DNA of 64,000 bases. Origin: Apoda limacodes (Eukaryota; Arthropoda; Insecta; Lepidoptera; Limacodidae). The notes beneath the pieces were generated by a model, which was given only the letters and a program-made list of their open reading frames with translations, ran no database searches and was not told the DNA's origin. Below, piece after piece: positions 46,126 to 57,831 of this stretch. A program made the translations under genes and the position numbers. The stretch is taken from contig OX291562.1 in the NCBI GenBank assembly GCA_946406115.1, forward strand, positions 11,004,001 to 11,068,000, read 5' to 3'. Numbering within the stretch: the first letter of the stretch is position 1; each line of letters opens with the position of its first letter.

Positions 46126-46151
46126 TTTGACAGCTTATCCGCGCACATCAT
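46126..46151 (-). pseudogene. transposon gene, first exon
   Basis: ATGATG at 46151-46146 opens MMCADKLS, ending at a strong donor AAA|... as TCAAA|GTAAGTG. Joined to 45834 it keeps the frame (AA|G CTT ATG). The intron now contains the inserted short repeat. Confidence 0.45.
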
Positions 46152-46479
46152 TTTAACATTCACTACTTAAATATAATTTAAAAAAAAGAAAAACGAGTAA
46201 AAATCAGCAAAAGTGCAAAAAACCGTTACAATTATTTAAAAAACAAAAAATGGACTTAGTGACATTATGAACTGAAACTATGAGACACGGTACTCAGGTA
46301 CTTCTTGAAATAAATTACTGGGACTTAGAGCACAAAATATAACATAAAACTACAACTTAGGAACTCGATAAAAATTTACAGTATAGACTAAACCATAGCC
46401 AATGAGATTTGTTTATTTTGGTGATGCTAGTGTATAAAGTCCATAAGTGGACTTAAGGACTTCTTGAAATGGGCCATCC

Positions 46480-47024
46480 ATTTACTTTCGTAAACTGTAG
46501 ATTTCTGCTTGCTTTAGGGTTTTCTGGCTTTAAATTGTGATTTTTAAGCAAATAAAATTTATAAATGAAACAGAAAACACACAAAGCTCAACATTTTTAA
46601 TTGCAACTGATATTTGACTCTGAAAAATAAATCTATTAAAGAAAAAGTAAAAACCCTGCTATAAAGTTTTTTTTTTATAGATTAAAGCAAGTGGACCATG
46701 GTTATGACTTAATTTGGTCAAATGTGGGCGGAACAGTTCGCGCGCACGCTCGTCTCTCCTTAAAAATGACTCTTAAATCAGTCAACCATCCTGGTCAATT
46801 CTTAAAGAAAGGAGGCTTAGGTCATAGTCCACCACACTAGTCCAGTGCTAATTACAATCAGGATCAAACATGTATTGTAGTAGTAGTGTTGTATGTAAAG
46901 TTGAAAAATTTAATGTCATAGCGTAGATCATGTGGGCAAAGGGGTATAAACGTTAGATAATTTACCCTGCGTATGAAATATGTCACATAAATTTCTTTTT
47001 AGTTCGCGTTATTTTTTCTTTTTA
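46480..47024. other. gene-free stretch
   Basis: It contains a SINE-like tail near 46800-46850 (CATAGTCCACCACACTAGTC, CAGTGC). No exon supported. Confidence 0.4.
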
Positions 47025-47400
47025 ACCGACTTCAAAAAAGGAGGAAGTTCTTCTCAATTCGGATGTTTCTATTGTTTTTTTTGTTATGTATGTTCGGGCA
47101 TAACTCCGTCATAAATAGACGGAATTTAAAAAAAAATATTTAAAAGGTATACTTTCGAGGTGGTCCTATATTAATGAAGTGAATTTAAAACTGAAATAAT
47201 AATAATTGTCAATCAAAAGTAAAATTAAAACTTTTTAACAAAAAAAACAACCGGCTTCGAAAAGTATTCCCTAAAATGGTAAAAATGGTAAAACATATTT
47301 CCAAAAATCTGATCTGCATTACAATTTCAAGTTGGTAGACTTACACTATAGTGCATATTTTTGAAGCTGGTTTTTTTTTTGTTAAAAAGTTTTTTAGGTT
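47025..47400 (+). repeat. dispersed repeat beginning AACCGACTTCAAAAAAGGAG
   Basis: The start TTTTTAACCGACTTCAAAAA and AGGAAGTTC, then AGGTGGTCC and CACTATAGTGCATATTTTTG, are shared with 9430-9745 (inverted). The start also resembles 62230. Non-coding; class unknown. Confidence 0.6.
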
Positions 47401-50400
47401 AAGTTTTTTTATGTAAATAAAAGAATATTTTAAATATTTTATATTTTTTGGAAAGGTAAAATACTTTGGTGAAGGTAAAACAGTGATTTAAATTTACGTA
47501 AGAGAGCGTTTGAATCAGCATAAAACATTCCTCATTTGAAATAATAGTTAGTTATATAAGAATAGAAATTTAAACAAAATAATTCACAAAGTACCAATTA
47601 TGAAATCTTAATTAAAAAAAGCTTAATTATTAGAAGTTCATTGATTAAAAGGAATAAATTCTCATACAAACTATTCGCTGATAAATTCGTACAAGGAGCA
47701 GTAATAAAACTACGTTGACTATATAACAATAAATTAAATTTAAACAAACACAATATATATTTATAGGTACATACATTACAGATCTCCTCTTTCTTTTTAT
47801 AAAACGCCCATCTTGCTCGTTTACTTCAATAACTATAGCTGCCAGTTGAAACATTAGTTTATCACAAAATTAATAACTTACATTAGGTAATCTCCAAATT
47901 AATAATAGGTTAGAACATTTTTATTGACTCACTTAAGCTATCTCCTTCACATATATTGTTGTATTGTTACACTTAATTAATAACTTAAACCTTTAGAGTA
48001 CCGCATCAAAAATGGTAAAACGGAAGAATATTTCTAGAATCTTTTTTGTCTACGACTATTTTACATACATAGTTGATGTTTGACCTATTGTTAGATGTAA
48101 GACGTACAGTACAAAAAGTTAAATTTGTCAAAATTGGATTTATATGTTAAAATCATCTTTTTCCACTCCATGTTATTAAAATAAAAGGCTCAAGCAAATT
48201 AACATTAAAAAAAATAAAATAATAGCCTTCTTCTGTCGCCATATTATTATTTACTTACTATTTAAATTCTGATGAAAGACGTAGGTACAATATTTTACAT
48301 CTTTCTCGTAAACAGTGTCATTACGTGCAGGCAAAGCGGGGGCTAGAATCTTAATTACTTCCTCGGGCTTTTTCTTTGTAAATTTAACTTTCTTCAAGGC
48401 AAAGTGATAATGACATATGAACGCATCGCGCGCTCTACGTAATGTCTATTCTATCAAGTTTTGTATAAAAGCGACATCTATGGTTCAAGATATAAACTAC
48501 ACGCCAAGCGAGCAATTTACTTCAGCTAAAACTTTTTTATTCATAATTCTATTCCCACCATTTCAATTATGTTTTAATTAGTTTATCAATTGTGTAACCC
48601 CATATTTTTATTTATTTACTCGTTAATGTGATAAAAAACATTGTGTGAAACGCGGGCGTTACAGAAATTACAAACTCGAGGCTTTATAGCCTTCGGCCTT
48701 AGGCATATTAATAGCCTCTGGTTGGTAATTTCTCCGTACCACAATGCACTATTATGTATGACCCAAGATTTTATAAATCAATTTATTAAAAAATACAAAA
48801 CAAAGAACAAGTCCAGTATACACAGTACGTAAACGTAATGCAATGGTTCATAATAATATGTCTTTTTGTTTCTACTTTGTTAAATTTATTTGCAATGTTC
48901 CTAAATACTGAACGATGAGTTATTTATTATAGACTTCGTCGCTCGCTAGGAGGGCCTGACGGTTTTGGCCAAAGTTTTGTCTAATTAATATTAATTTCAT
49001 TATGTACTGATTTTCTAAAGACTAGAATTATATCTTGGTTTCTGTTCTTTTTAAACGGTGTTATTGAGCTTGCCTTGTTCATTGTTTTTTGGGTCAGTAA
49101 TTGAAATTTTACCCCCTTCCTGTTCACAGGTTAATCTGATATTTTGTACATACCTTTAATTCTGATAAAAATACAATTGAATATATTCAGTATTGTTGGA
49201 AATCCAAGATGGCCGCCAACAAAATGGTCCATTACATATTTTTTCACAACCCCCTCAACATGTGTATCAAATGATAAAGCTTAACTTGTAAAATACAGTA
49301 CACCATAAAAAATAATTCCAAATCTAAAATGGCCCCCGGTACAGAATGTCGGATTTTATAACTAAAAACTTGAAAATTTAGTTTAGGCTATTTAGGGCCC
49401 TATAGGGCATTGATCTGACTAAAGAATAAAATCGTAGGGCGTAGTGTAACCTGAGAAAATATTTCAATAGCTGTTATCACCGCTGCAAGAATGCAACACA
49501 AATTGTATCTATAAATGCATTTCAATAATTCACAATGTAATACGTAAATATTCAGTTACATATTAGCAGAATAAAAACTATTTTCCTGATAGGGACTAGC
49601 TTTAGATTTAAAAAAATATAATAACAATAAGTGTAAAATTGTATTAAGTTAGGTAAAAGTAGAGTAGGTTTGTTTCATTTCCCCTCTTTACTATATAAGG
49701 TTCCATGTAATGGAACAAGGGATAGTTTTACGAACGTCTCTATATTCTGAGCATCTTCTTAATACTAAACGATAATACAATAAAATTAGGAATATATTGG
49801 TTGCACATTGCAATACATATGTTAGCGACGGACCACACGAAATACCTACATAGATTTATCACACATAGGACAAAAATGTAAATAATTTAGAATAAGGATT
49901 TTTATTAAATAAAGTCTCATTTTGACACAAAAGGTAACGCTAAAACAGCGTATATAGCAACTTGTTAGTAATTTGGAAGATTTTTGTAAGTAAGCTGATA
50001 AATAAATAGACATAAAAAAGTGACGAAAAATAAAGTCACAACAGCCCAGGTTAAAAGTATGACATTTTAATGTAAAATAAAGTATATAATGATAAGGCTT
50101 ACTCAACTATGTACAATTTTATAGTAAAAACGTTAAGTAAATAGTAAAATGTATAAGGAATTACGTAGAAATAACTTAATGTTAGCGTATAATGTTCTAG
50201 GATTGTGTATAATATTGTAACTAAGCAACTGAAGGTAATTTCGGTTAAGATTTAATGTGTAGGATTATCCATAAAATAGTAGAGTAGGTAAATAATTTGT
50301 AAAATAAAATGTTATGTTTTTATGTAAGTCGTGTACTCAAGCAGAGTTGAGTTACAAATAAGTACTGTATATCGTAATTGCAAGTAAATTCTTAATAATT

Positions 50401-50544
50401 GTATAACGTAAAGAAATATCGATAGTTAGAATTTAGCTTAAATCTATCAGTGTAAAATTTGTATGAAAAGTAAGAGCGTGATTTTTTAAAAAATAAGCAA
50501 TAATCTTCAACGTATTGCTTAGTTCAACAAACTCCCGCATACTT
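47401..50544. other. gene-free AT-rich stretch
   Basis: 48308-48335 repeats a 28-base block from 1210. 48630-48790 (ATTACAAACTCGAGGC, GCCTTCGGCCTTAGGC) is a diverged copy of the inverted repeat at 22440-22620. 49195-49340 contains AAGATGGCCGCC-type repeat sequence. The remainder, including 49600-50500, shows no structure I can name. Confidence 0.45.
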
Positions 50545-50699
50545 CGCCGTGGAGCTATCTCGTGGGTGTCTTCTCTTTCACCCTTTTGAGTGTTGAGGTG
50601 CGGGTATCGGGAGAGGGGAATTTACCTCCCACCATGACCCGGGAAGAAGCTCAGGGGCGCTGAACACCCCCGGTGAAATTTAAAAAGGAAGCCTACTTT

Positions 50700-51010
50700 T
50701 CAGGCCCCTTAAAGGTGTCTATGTAATACCGCCTGAGGCGATATTAATAATGGAGATAAATTGAAAAGAAAACGAGATTAGGCGCCAAAACAAGGTGAAA
50801 GAACAGAAATGAAAAAATAAATAAAACAAAAACGAAGCAAAAACAAAAACAAAACGTAACCAAAAATAAAAGCGAAATAAAAATGAGATAAAAGCAAAAT
50901 AAAAACGAAAAATAAAAACAAAATAAAAGCGAAATAAAAACAAAATAAAACGAAAAATAAAATAGAAATAAAAGCGGGTATAAGCAGTAAAAACGGAATG
51001 AAATAAGGAA
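50700..51010 (-). repeat. pyrimidine-rich tandem-like tract in the LINE 3' UTR
   Basis: The sense strand is a run of TTTTATTTCGC, TTTTGTTTT and TTTTATTTTGT-like units interrupted by isolated CG. Copy B has the same tract at 55610-56080. Phe-rich open frames over it are artefacts. Confidence 0.8.
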
Positions 51011-51048
51011 AGTAGGTGAGTAGGTAGGAGAGTGAGTAAGTAAACTTA

Positions 51049-53527
51049 TTATACAGGAATAAGCTCTCGGGGGCGAGCCCTGCCTTCCGGCGGGCGAGCG
51101 TGTAAGGGTGCTATGCCCCTAAGGTGTGTATTGTGACTGTTATCAGCGCGGGTGAATAGTCGTTTCGACAAAACAGATATGAACTCTGCGAGTGGCTCGG
51201 TTTTGATGTCTCTAGCGATGGTGGAGTTGCGGACGTAGCGTCCCGCGCCGGTAATTAATCTCAGCGACTTATTTTGGACAACCTGGAGCTTACGTTTGCT
51301 GGTAGAAGATAGAAGACCGTACCAAGCAGGGGCTGCATAGGTCAGTCTCGACCGTATGTACAACTTGTACAGGCGAATTTTGGTTCTGAGTGGCAAGTCA
51401 GAGGAGAGTACCGGTCTAAGGCACGCCCGTGACGCGACCGCGCCTGCTGACACATGGTCTAGCATTTTGCGCATGCGCAAGGGGCGGTCTATAATACAAC
51501 CTAGGTACTTTACGCTGGGTTGCCACTCAATAACTTGACCTCGAAACACAAGTTTCGGTGGGAGAAACTTTTGCAGGCCGGTCAATAATGCTGATGTCTT
51601 GCTGACATTAACGGCTATTCTCCACTTGTCCAGCCAGCCAGGCAAAGTGTCCAATAGTCGCTGCATTTTTTTGGCTGCTAAACTAGCTTTGCGGGAGGAG
51701 GACATATAGGCGCTGTCGTCCGCGTAAAGGGCTAGGATGACGTCTTCAACACCTTCATCTAGACCGGAGTCAATGAGAGGGGGGATGTCGTTGGTGAATA
51801 ACGCGTAGAGCAGTGGCGATAGGCAGCTGCCTTGAGGTACCCCTGCTCTAATTGGTTTACATGCTGACTGGTTTATCTCGACCGTGACATAGAAGCTTCG
51901 TTTGTCCAGAAACGAGGCTATTACTCGCCCGAGCATCGGAGGGATGTCCGTCTCTAACAGCTTGTGTAATAAGCCCTCGTGCCAAACTCGATCGAAAGCC
52001 TTCTCCATATCGAGAAAGACTCCGACTGTGCGCCTGCCCTTGTTTAGCTCGAAGGCCATGTGATGGAGCACTCGTACAAGCTGAAGAGTGGTACTGTAGC
52101 TGTCTCTGAAACCAAACTGTTCAGGCCTAAGCTGGATATGCGGGGATATCCTAAGTAAAAGTAGGCGTTCGAACAACTTGGCTAAATTGGACAGCAGTGT
52201 AATCGGTCGGTAATGTTCTGGACGATGACGATCTTTCCCTGGTTTCGGGAGAACAATAATTTTGCCAATCTTTCACGAAGATGGAAAATGTCCAGTGCGC
52301 AGTATCCCATTAAAGATACGGGTGAGTGCCACCAGACCCTTCCTAGGCAGCATAGTAATCGCTGTGTTTGGAATCTCGTCGGGACCGGGTAATTTGCGCT
52401 TGTTAAGCTTAGAGGCCTCCTTCCTAACCTCTTTAGGCGAGATAAAATAATCACCTCTGAGTAGTGGGGCTGGGGCTGCTCTACCCGTTCTGTAACTCCT
52501 AACGTGTGGTCATGGTCGATACTGGGGTTCGGCTTAAATTGGTTCTCAAAGTGATCCGCAAAAAGTTCCGCGCGTTCCGCTGCGTGGTAATGGCGAATAC
52601 CAGCGGGGTCGATAAGTGGGCAGATAGGGGCAGGTGTTTTTGTGATTTGACGGGCCAGGCGATAGAGAGCCGTGTCGTTCTCACTGGCTTTAAATATTAT
52701 CTGGTCCCATGAGTGTTGCCTAAAGTTAGCAATTTCGGATGATAGTTCCGCGCTTATCTTATTGAGGTCCCTCTTCACCACTGGGCAACGGGTGTCGCAC
52801 CAGAGATTTCGGAGGTCCCTCTTAGTTTTAAGTTTAGTGCGGAGATGCGCCGGTAGCAACTGTTTACCAGAAGCTGTGGCTGAGACACTGGTGGACTCCC
52901 TTAGAGCCTGTGCAATGGCAGTTGTGAAGGTGTCAACTGCCTCTTCGACTTCTAAGGGAGTAGAAATGCCACCAGCCGGGAGTTGGTAACTCAACATGGC
53001 TCGGTGAAAAATGGCCCAGCCTGTGGTTCTGCGGGGATTGGGGAGCGGTTTACCAGTTGCGGACACTTCAAGGACCAATAAGATTGGCAGATGCTGAGTG
53101 TCAGTGTCGTGGAGGACCTCTAACGACATTGACCAGCTGGTCTTATGGGCTAAGGCGATGTCCAGTACGTCCGGTGCGTGATTGTCCGTAGAGGGGTAGT
53201 GCGTTGGGGATCCTGGACCGATGACTAAATAGTTTTTCAACTCAGCATCAGCTTTTAGTTCACGACCCGATTTGGATGAAATTCGTGAACCCCAGTGTTG
53301 GTGTTTGGTATTAAGGTCACCTAAAATAAGTGTGGGGGTGGCATCGCAAAAGATATTGTCGATGTCACTTGGATCGAAGAGGGTTGATGGTGAATGAAGA
53401 CTTTAAACTCCGCATTGCCGACCTTTAGTTTTACACCTATAGACCGAGTGTATGTAAAATGGGGAAGGGGTAGTAATTCGTGAATAAGGTCACGTCTAAT
53501 TAATACAGCCGTACCCCTGAAGGCCAT
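51049..53527 (-). pseudogene. Jockey ORF2: endonuclease and reverse transcriptase, disrupted
   Basis: The endonuclease part contains FRGTAVLIRRDL, a frame break near 53400, then GDLNTKHQHWGS, DVLDIALAH and DTQHLPI where the SDH motif normally stands. The reverse transcriptase follows: HYRPITLLSNLAKLFERLL, FLDMEKAFDRVWHEGLL, GVPQGSCLSPLLY and the catalytic YADD at 51715-51726. The C-terminal LTYAAPAWYG and KSLRLITGAGRYV close it. Breaks seen are one frameshift near 53405, one near 52460, and TGA at 52273-52275 where copy B has Trp. The 375-codon frame 51049-52176 is intact. Upstream of FRGTAV the first ~50 endonuclease residues, with the WN.NG start, are missing. The enzyme would nick DNA and reverse-transcribe the element RNA at the target. 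Confidence 0.88.
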
Positions 53528-53528
53528 A

Positions 53529-55112
53529 TTAGTGGGAGAAATTTCGTGTTGCCTGTGTGTATTGAGTTATACTGGGCCGAATTGACGCTGGGGGTTGATG
53601 CTGCTGAGCAGCGACAGTGCGCGATTTTGATTTTGGTGGTTGGTTGGTGGTGGGTGGTTGAGATGTATTGGGGGGTTGCAGGGGGTCGGCGAATTGGGGA
53701 GGTTGCAAATAAATGTTGGGCACAAATGTATAAGTGTCCGGTACTACCGGCATAGAAGCCGGAACGGTAGTTGTAGACTTAGGGGCGGATTTTTTCTGGC
53801 GTTGCCTCCTTTTTCTCCCGAGAGCTTGGGATCTATCGGTGGGGGGGTTGGCAGGGGGCATTAAATTTGCGCCCGAAGTAAGGTCATACTTCTGCGGCTG
53901 CAATTGTTGCAGGGGAGTGGGCGATGGCGCGGGCAAATTTGTAGCGCGTTGGACTTTGCTACGGGGTAACGGAGGGTTGATAGTCACCCCCCTTCGTCTC
54001 GCCTAGCGCCGGAATACAGGACACGAGCGGCTGTTGGCCGTATGCGCTTGCCTGCAGTTGACGCATTTGACTGCGACCGTTTGCCGATGGCGATTTTATG
54101 TGGTCGGTCGCTGTCTAAGCTGTAGCAGTACCAGGATACAGCGTGGTTCAACTTAGACAGCTCGTCTATATAAGCCACTACCGTATGATACTCCAAGAGC
54201 AACTTGGGGACAAATCGTACCCCTTTGCCAAACGGCCGGGCGTTGGGTGCGTGGCCTAATATAGAGTGCAACTTTTTTAGATGCGTCGACCACTGGAGGA
54301 GGGACTCTACGACTATGGGGGGGTGACTATTTTTGTCTTTTTTGTCGTTGGCACTGACATTAACGCTAGCCGGCTAGGCAACAATTTGCGATGACGGAGC
54401 TTTAGCGGTTTGGGCACTTATTGCCTGGGCATAAGAGCGACCGCTAGGCGGCGCTAGCGTTGAGGGTGCGGCAAGCTGGGGGGGTAACTTCAGAGATTTC
54501 CATCCCTTCAACAGGGGTTGAGTCATGGGGCACCTCTACAGCGGCTTTGGATGTGGACGGTTGATTGGCGAGAGCCGTTTGCCGATCGGCAATGACCTCT
54601 CTTGCCTCAAGTCGGGCACGCTCGGTGGGGTCTTTAGCTGGGCTGAGAGCAAATGGTCTCGGCCGTGTGTCTCTGTCGCGTACTCGTGGGTCTCTTTGTG
54701 GCAGAGGAATTGAGGGCGGGTTCAAGATCCGCGGTACTGACATGGGGGGCGTTACCTTTGTTGTTCTGCCATTTTTTGATGTTGACGAGTTCGGGTCTGG
54801 CCGGGGCGGGGTGCCCTCTATTGGAGAGAGCATTGTTGGAAGGGTGGGAAGGTCTTCATCCCTGAACATTTCGTCGTCGGTGTCTGATGTCATGTATATC
54901 GACGACTGGGATATGGCCGAGGCCATAGAAACCCTAGATGGGGGCCGAGAGGGTGGGAACGCGACCGAAAAGGGCCGGTCCGCGGCAGAAATTTCGCCGG
55001 TAAACAAATTACGCGCCACGACGGCAGCTGAGGGTTGCGAGCGTAACCATACGCCCCGTTTACGTACGCCTCCTCTACGTACCGGTGGTGGGGGTCCTGG
55101 AGGTGGCGGCAT
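53529..55112 (-). pseudogene. Jockey ORF1 (gag-like), disrupted
   Basis: It begins MPPPPGPPPPVRRGG at 55112, followed by a Pro/Ser/Arg-rich region typical of Jockey gag N-termini (223 codons to a stop at 54444). The next part, in another frame, has HSILGHAPNARPFGKGVRF, EYHTVVAYIDELSK and WYCYSLDSDRPHKIAI, a gag core. A gap follows, then a zinc knuckle CVNCRQAHTANSRSC (about 54016-54068) in a third frame. The Pro/Gln-rich C-terminal part (53987-53529) ends directly against ORF2 sequence. Such proteins coat the element RNA. Several stops and at least one internal deletion make it non-functional. Confidence 0.8.
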
Positions 55113-55445
55113 TCCGCTAGATGGCTGCTACCAGCATCCCTTGATGCGAGTCCGGCTGCAGCTGGGTCTGTAGAGGTGGCCCAAAAAGGGCTGCCCTTAG
55201 AAGAGCGACAAACGACAACGATCCGTGGCAACCAAAGCCGAGCAAATAAAATGAGAATCGCTTACCACTAAATCCTCCTCAAGACCGTTGAAAAAGCGGA
55301 AACCGTCTACCTTCAAGCGCTGGATTTGTAGGCGCAAACACGCAGAACACGAAAAACACCTAGTCTCGTCTGTCTACAGGAATTGCTGTCTTGAAGCACA
55401 TACACTTTTTCACTTGAGATAATTTGAACTTGGAGAGTATTATAC

Positions 55446-57625
55446 ACAAGGAGATGCCGTGGAGCTATACGTGTGGACATCTTCTTTACCCCTGTCGGGT
55501 AAAAGAGGTACGGGTGTCGGGGTAAAAAATTGGTGTTTTACCCTATTACCCGGGCGAGTCTCGTGGGTGAATGCACCCACGGTGATTTTATAGAGAAGGC
55601 CTACTTTTCAGGCCCCCTGCTAACATAATGGCGAAAGCGGCGAAGATAGATATAAACAAAACCAAAATAAAATGAAACAAAAATGAAGATATATGAAGAA
55701 ATTACGAAAAAGTTCGAAAAAATTTGAAAAAATTTAAAAACAATAAAACTACTTATCAGGCCCCTTGATGGTGGTTGAATTTTCGCAATGCAAAGATGAA
55801 AAATGAAAATAATAAAATAGAAATGAAATGAAAATAGAAATAAAAACGTGGTAAGCGCATACAATAAAATAAAAACAAAAGAATAAAAACAAAAAACAAA
55901 AACGAGCAACACAAAATGAAAATAAAATAAAAGCAAAATAAAAAATAAAAATAAAACGAAAAAGAAAACAAAGCAACAAGTAAAATAAAAATAAAAGCAA
56001 AATAAAAATAAAAATGAACTAAAAGTCGAACTAAAAACGAACCAAAAAAAAAAAAAAGTAAAAAGCGAGTAAAAGCGAAATATCATATGAGCGGGATAAA
56101 ATCAAGTAGAGGTCGGTAGAGAGAGGAGTGTAAGGAAAAGAAAGGAGGTGGGTGAGTGGGTAAGTGGGTGAATAAGTAAAATTATTCACCTCTGGGAATG
56201 AGCTCTCGGGGGAGAGGACGTCCTTCAGGAGGGCGGGCGTGTAGTGGGGCAATGCCCCTAAGGTGTTGATGGTGGCTGTTATCAGCGCGATCGAAGAGGT
56301 GTTTAGACAAACCAGAAATGAACTCTGCGAGTGATTCGGTTTTGGTGTCAATAGCGATGGTGGAGTTACGGACGTAGCGGCCGGCGCCGGTTATTATTCT
56401 CAGCGACTAATTTTGGACAACCTGGAGCTTATGTTTGCTGGATGAAGATAGAAGTCCGTACCAGGCAGGGGCTGCGTATGTCAGTCTCGACCGAATGTAC
56501 AATTTGTACAGGCGAATTTTAGTTTTGAGAGGCAAGTCAGAGGAAAGTACCGGTCTAAGCGCCGCCCTTGCTGCGACCGCGCGTGCTGACACATGGTCAA
56601 GCATTTTGCGCATGCGCAAGGAGCGGTCTATAACGCAACCAAGGTACTTTACACTGGGTTGCCACTCAATGACTTGGCCTCAAAACACAAGTTTCGGTGG
56701 GAGGAATCTTTGTTGGCCGGTCAAAATTACAGTTGTTTTGCTGGCGTTTACGGCTATTCTCCACTTGTCGAGCCAGCCGGGCAAAGTGTCCAATAGACGC
56801 TGCATTTTCTTGGCTGCTAGTTTTGCTTTGCGGGAGGAGGACATGTAGGCGCTGTCGTCCGCGTAGAGCGCTAGGTGTACGTCTTCAACACCTTCAGCTA
56901 AACCGGAATCACTGAGAGTGGGGATGTCGTTAGTAAAGAGCGCGTGGGGCAGAGGCGATAGGCAGCTGCCTCGTGGTGCCCCTGCTTTAATGGGTTTGTT
57001 TGCTGAGTGTTTGTTCTCGACCGAGACATAGAAGCTCCGTTTGTCCAGAAACGAAGCTATTACTCGACCGAGCATGTGCGGGAGATCCGTGTCCAGTAGC
57101 TTGTACAGTAGTCCTTCGTGCCAAACCCGGTCGAAGGCCTTCTCCATATCGAGAAATACACCGACCGTGCGCCTGCCCTTGTTTAGCTCGAAGGCCATGT
57201 GATGGAGCACGCGCACAAGCTGCAGGGTAGTGCTATGACTGTCCCTAAAACCAAACTGTTCAGGCCTAAGCTGGATATGGGGAGATATCCTGTGTATTAG
57301 CAGGCGTTCGAACAGCTTAGCTAGGTTAGACAGCAATGTGATCGGCCGGTAATGTTCTGGGCAGTGACGGTCTTTCCCTGGTTTCGGGAGAACAATGACT
57401 TTTCCGGTCTTCCAGGTAGATGGGAAATGTCCAGAGCGCAATATCCCATTAAAGATCCGGGTGAGTGCCACCAGACCCTTCCTTGGCAGCATAATAATCG
57501 CCGTGTTAGGGATCTCGTCGGGGCCAGGTGATTTACGTTTATTAAGTTTGGTGGCCTCCTTTCTCACCTCTTTGGGCGAGATGAAGTAATCACCTCTGTG
57601 TGGAGCTACTAGGCCGGGCGTGAAT
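55446..57625 (-). mobile_element. Jockey-clade LINE, 5'-truncated (copy B)
   Basis: Same subfamily as copy A and same orientation. Its 3' end (GTATAGCTCCACGGCATCTC, about 55455) abuts the 5' leader of copy A. The element starts within ORF2, about 57600-57640, ahead of the reverse transcriptase. The 3' UTR contains TACTTTTCAGGCCCC (55602) and TACTTATCAGGCCCC (55749), a duplication of a motif that occurs once in copy A. Confidence 0.9.
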
Positions 57626-57642
57626 TTTGAAAATATTAGCAA
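56182..57642 (-). pseudogene. Jockey reverse transcriptase, copy B
   Basis: An open run of 320 codons holds the finger and palm motifs: SPGPDEIPN, PKPGKDRHCPEHYRPITLL, GVFLDMEKAFDRV, GSCLSPLPH and YADD at 56854-56865. TGA at 56680-56682 replaces an Arg codon of copy A, and TAG at 56407-56409 ends the thumb part prematurely. The reading frame otherwise continues to a stop at 56182-56184. It differs from copy A by scattered substitutions, so the two are separate insertions rather than one recent duplication. Confidence 0.88.
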
Positions 57643-57831
57643 TACGCTTGCGAGACGCCCTTTACATTTTTGGCTCTTAAAGCCACAGTTTTTAAGTTAT
57701 TCACATATATCCTTTTGCATAAAGTTTGTTTTGTAAACTTAATATCTATCTGTAGGAAATAATTGTAATGTAGAGAAAATTCATTTTTATATTTTAAACC
57801 AACAAAAACATGTATCTCCATACAAACTAGT

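Larger units (their letters stand above)
43028..46479 (-). mobile_element. 3.45 kb TIR transposon carrying a decayed transposase-like gene
   Basis: The left end GATGGCCCATTTCAAGATGT (43028) is repeated inverted at the right end (reverse complement GGATGGCCCATTTCAAGAAG, ending 46479). A further AAGTCC match brings the TIR to about 30 bases. ATTTA flanks both sides (43023-43027 and 46480-46484). Copies of GGACTTA/GGACTT recur just inside both ends (43044-43260 and 46250-46460), as subterminal repeats do. The interior carries minus-strand coding remnants over 43509-46151, and a SINE-like repeat at 45905-46097 inserted later. Confidence 0.75.
50545..55445 (-). mobile_element. Jockey-clade LINE, nearly full length (copy A)
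   Basis: On the minus strand the order is a 5' leader (from about 55445), gag-like ORF1 (55112 to 53529), ORF2 with endonuclease and reverse transcriptase (53527 to 51049), and a long pyrimidine-rich 3' UTR (51048 to 50760). The conserved 3' terminal block follows, ending near GATAGCTCCACGGC (50549). The layout, the motifs and the lack of LTRs place it in the Jockey clade. The gag region has stops and a deletion, and ORF2 has frameshifts and a nonsense codon, so the copy is dead. Confidence 0.9.

Noticed and set aside
54565..55173. 202-codon plus-strand frame
   Set aside because: It is antisense to the Jockey gag N-terminus. The long opening comes from GC-rich proline codons on the other strand.
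55601..56086. 161-codon Phe-rich minus-strand frame
   Set aside because: It is translation of the U-rich LINE 3' UTR tract and low in complexity.
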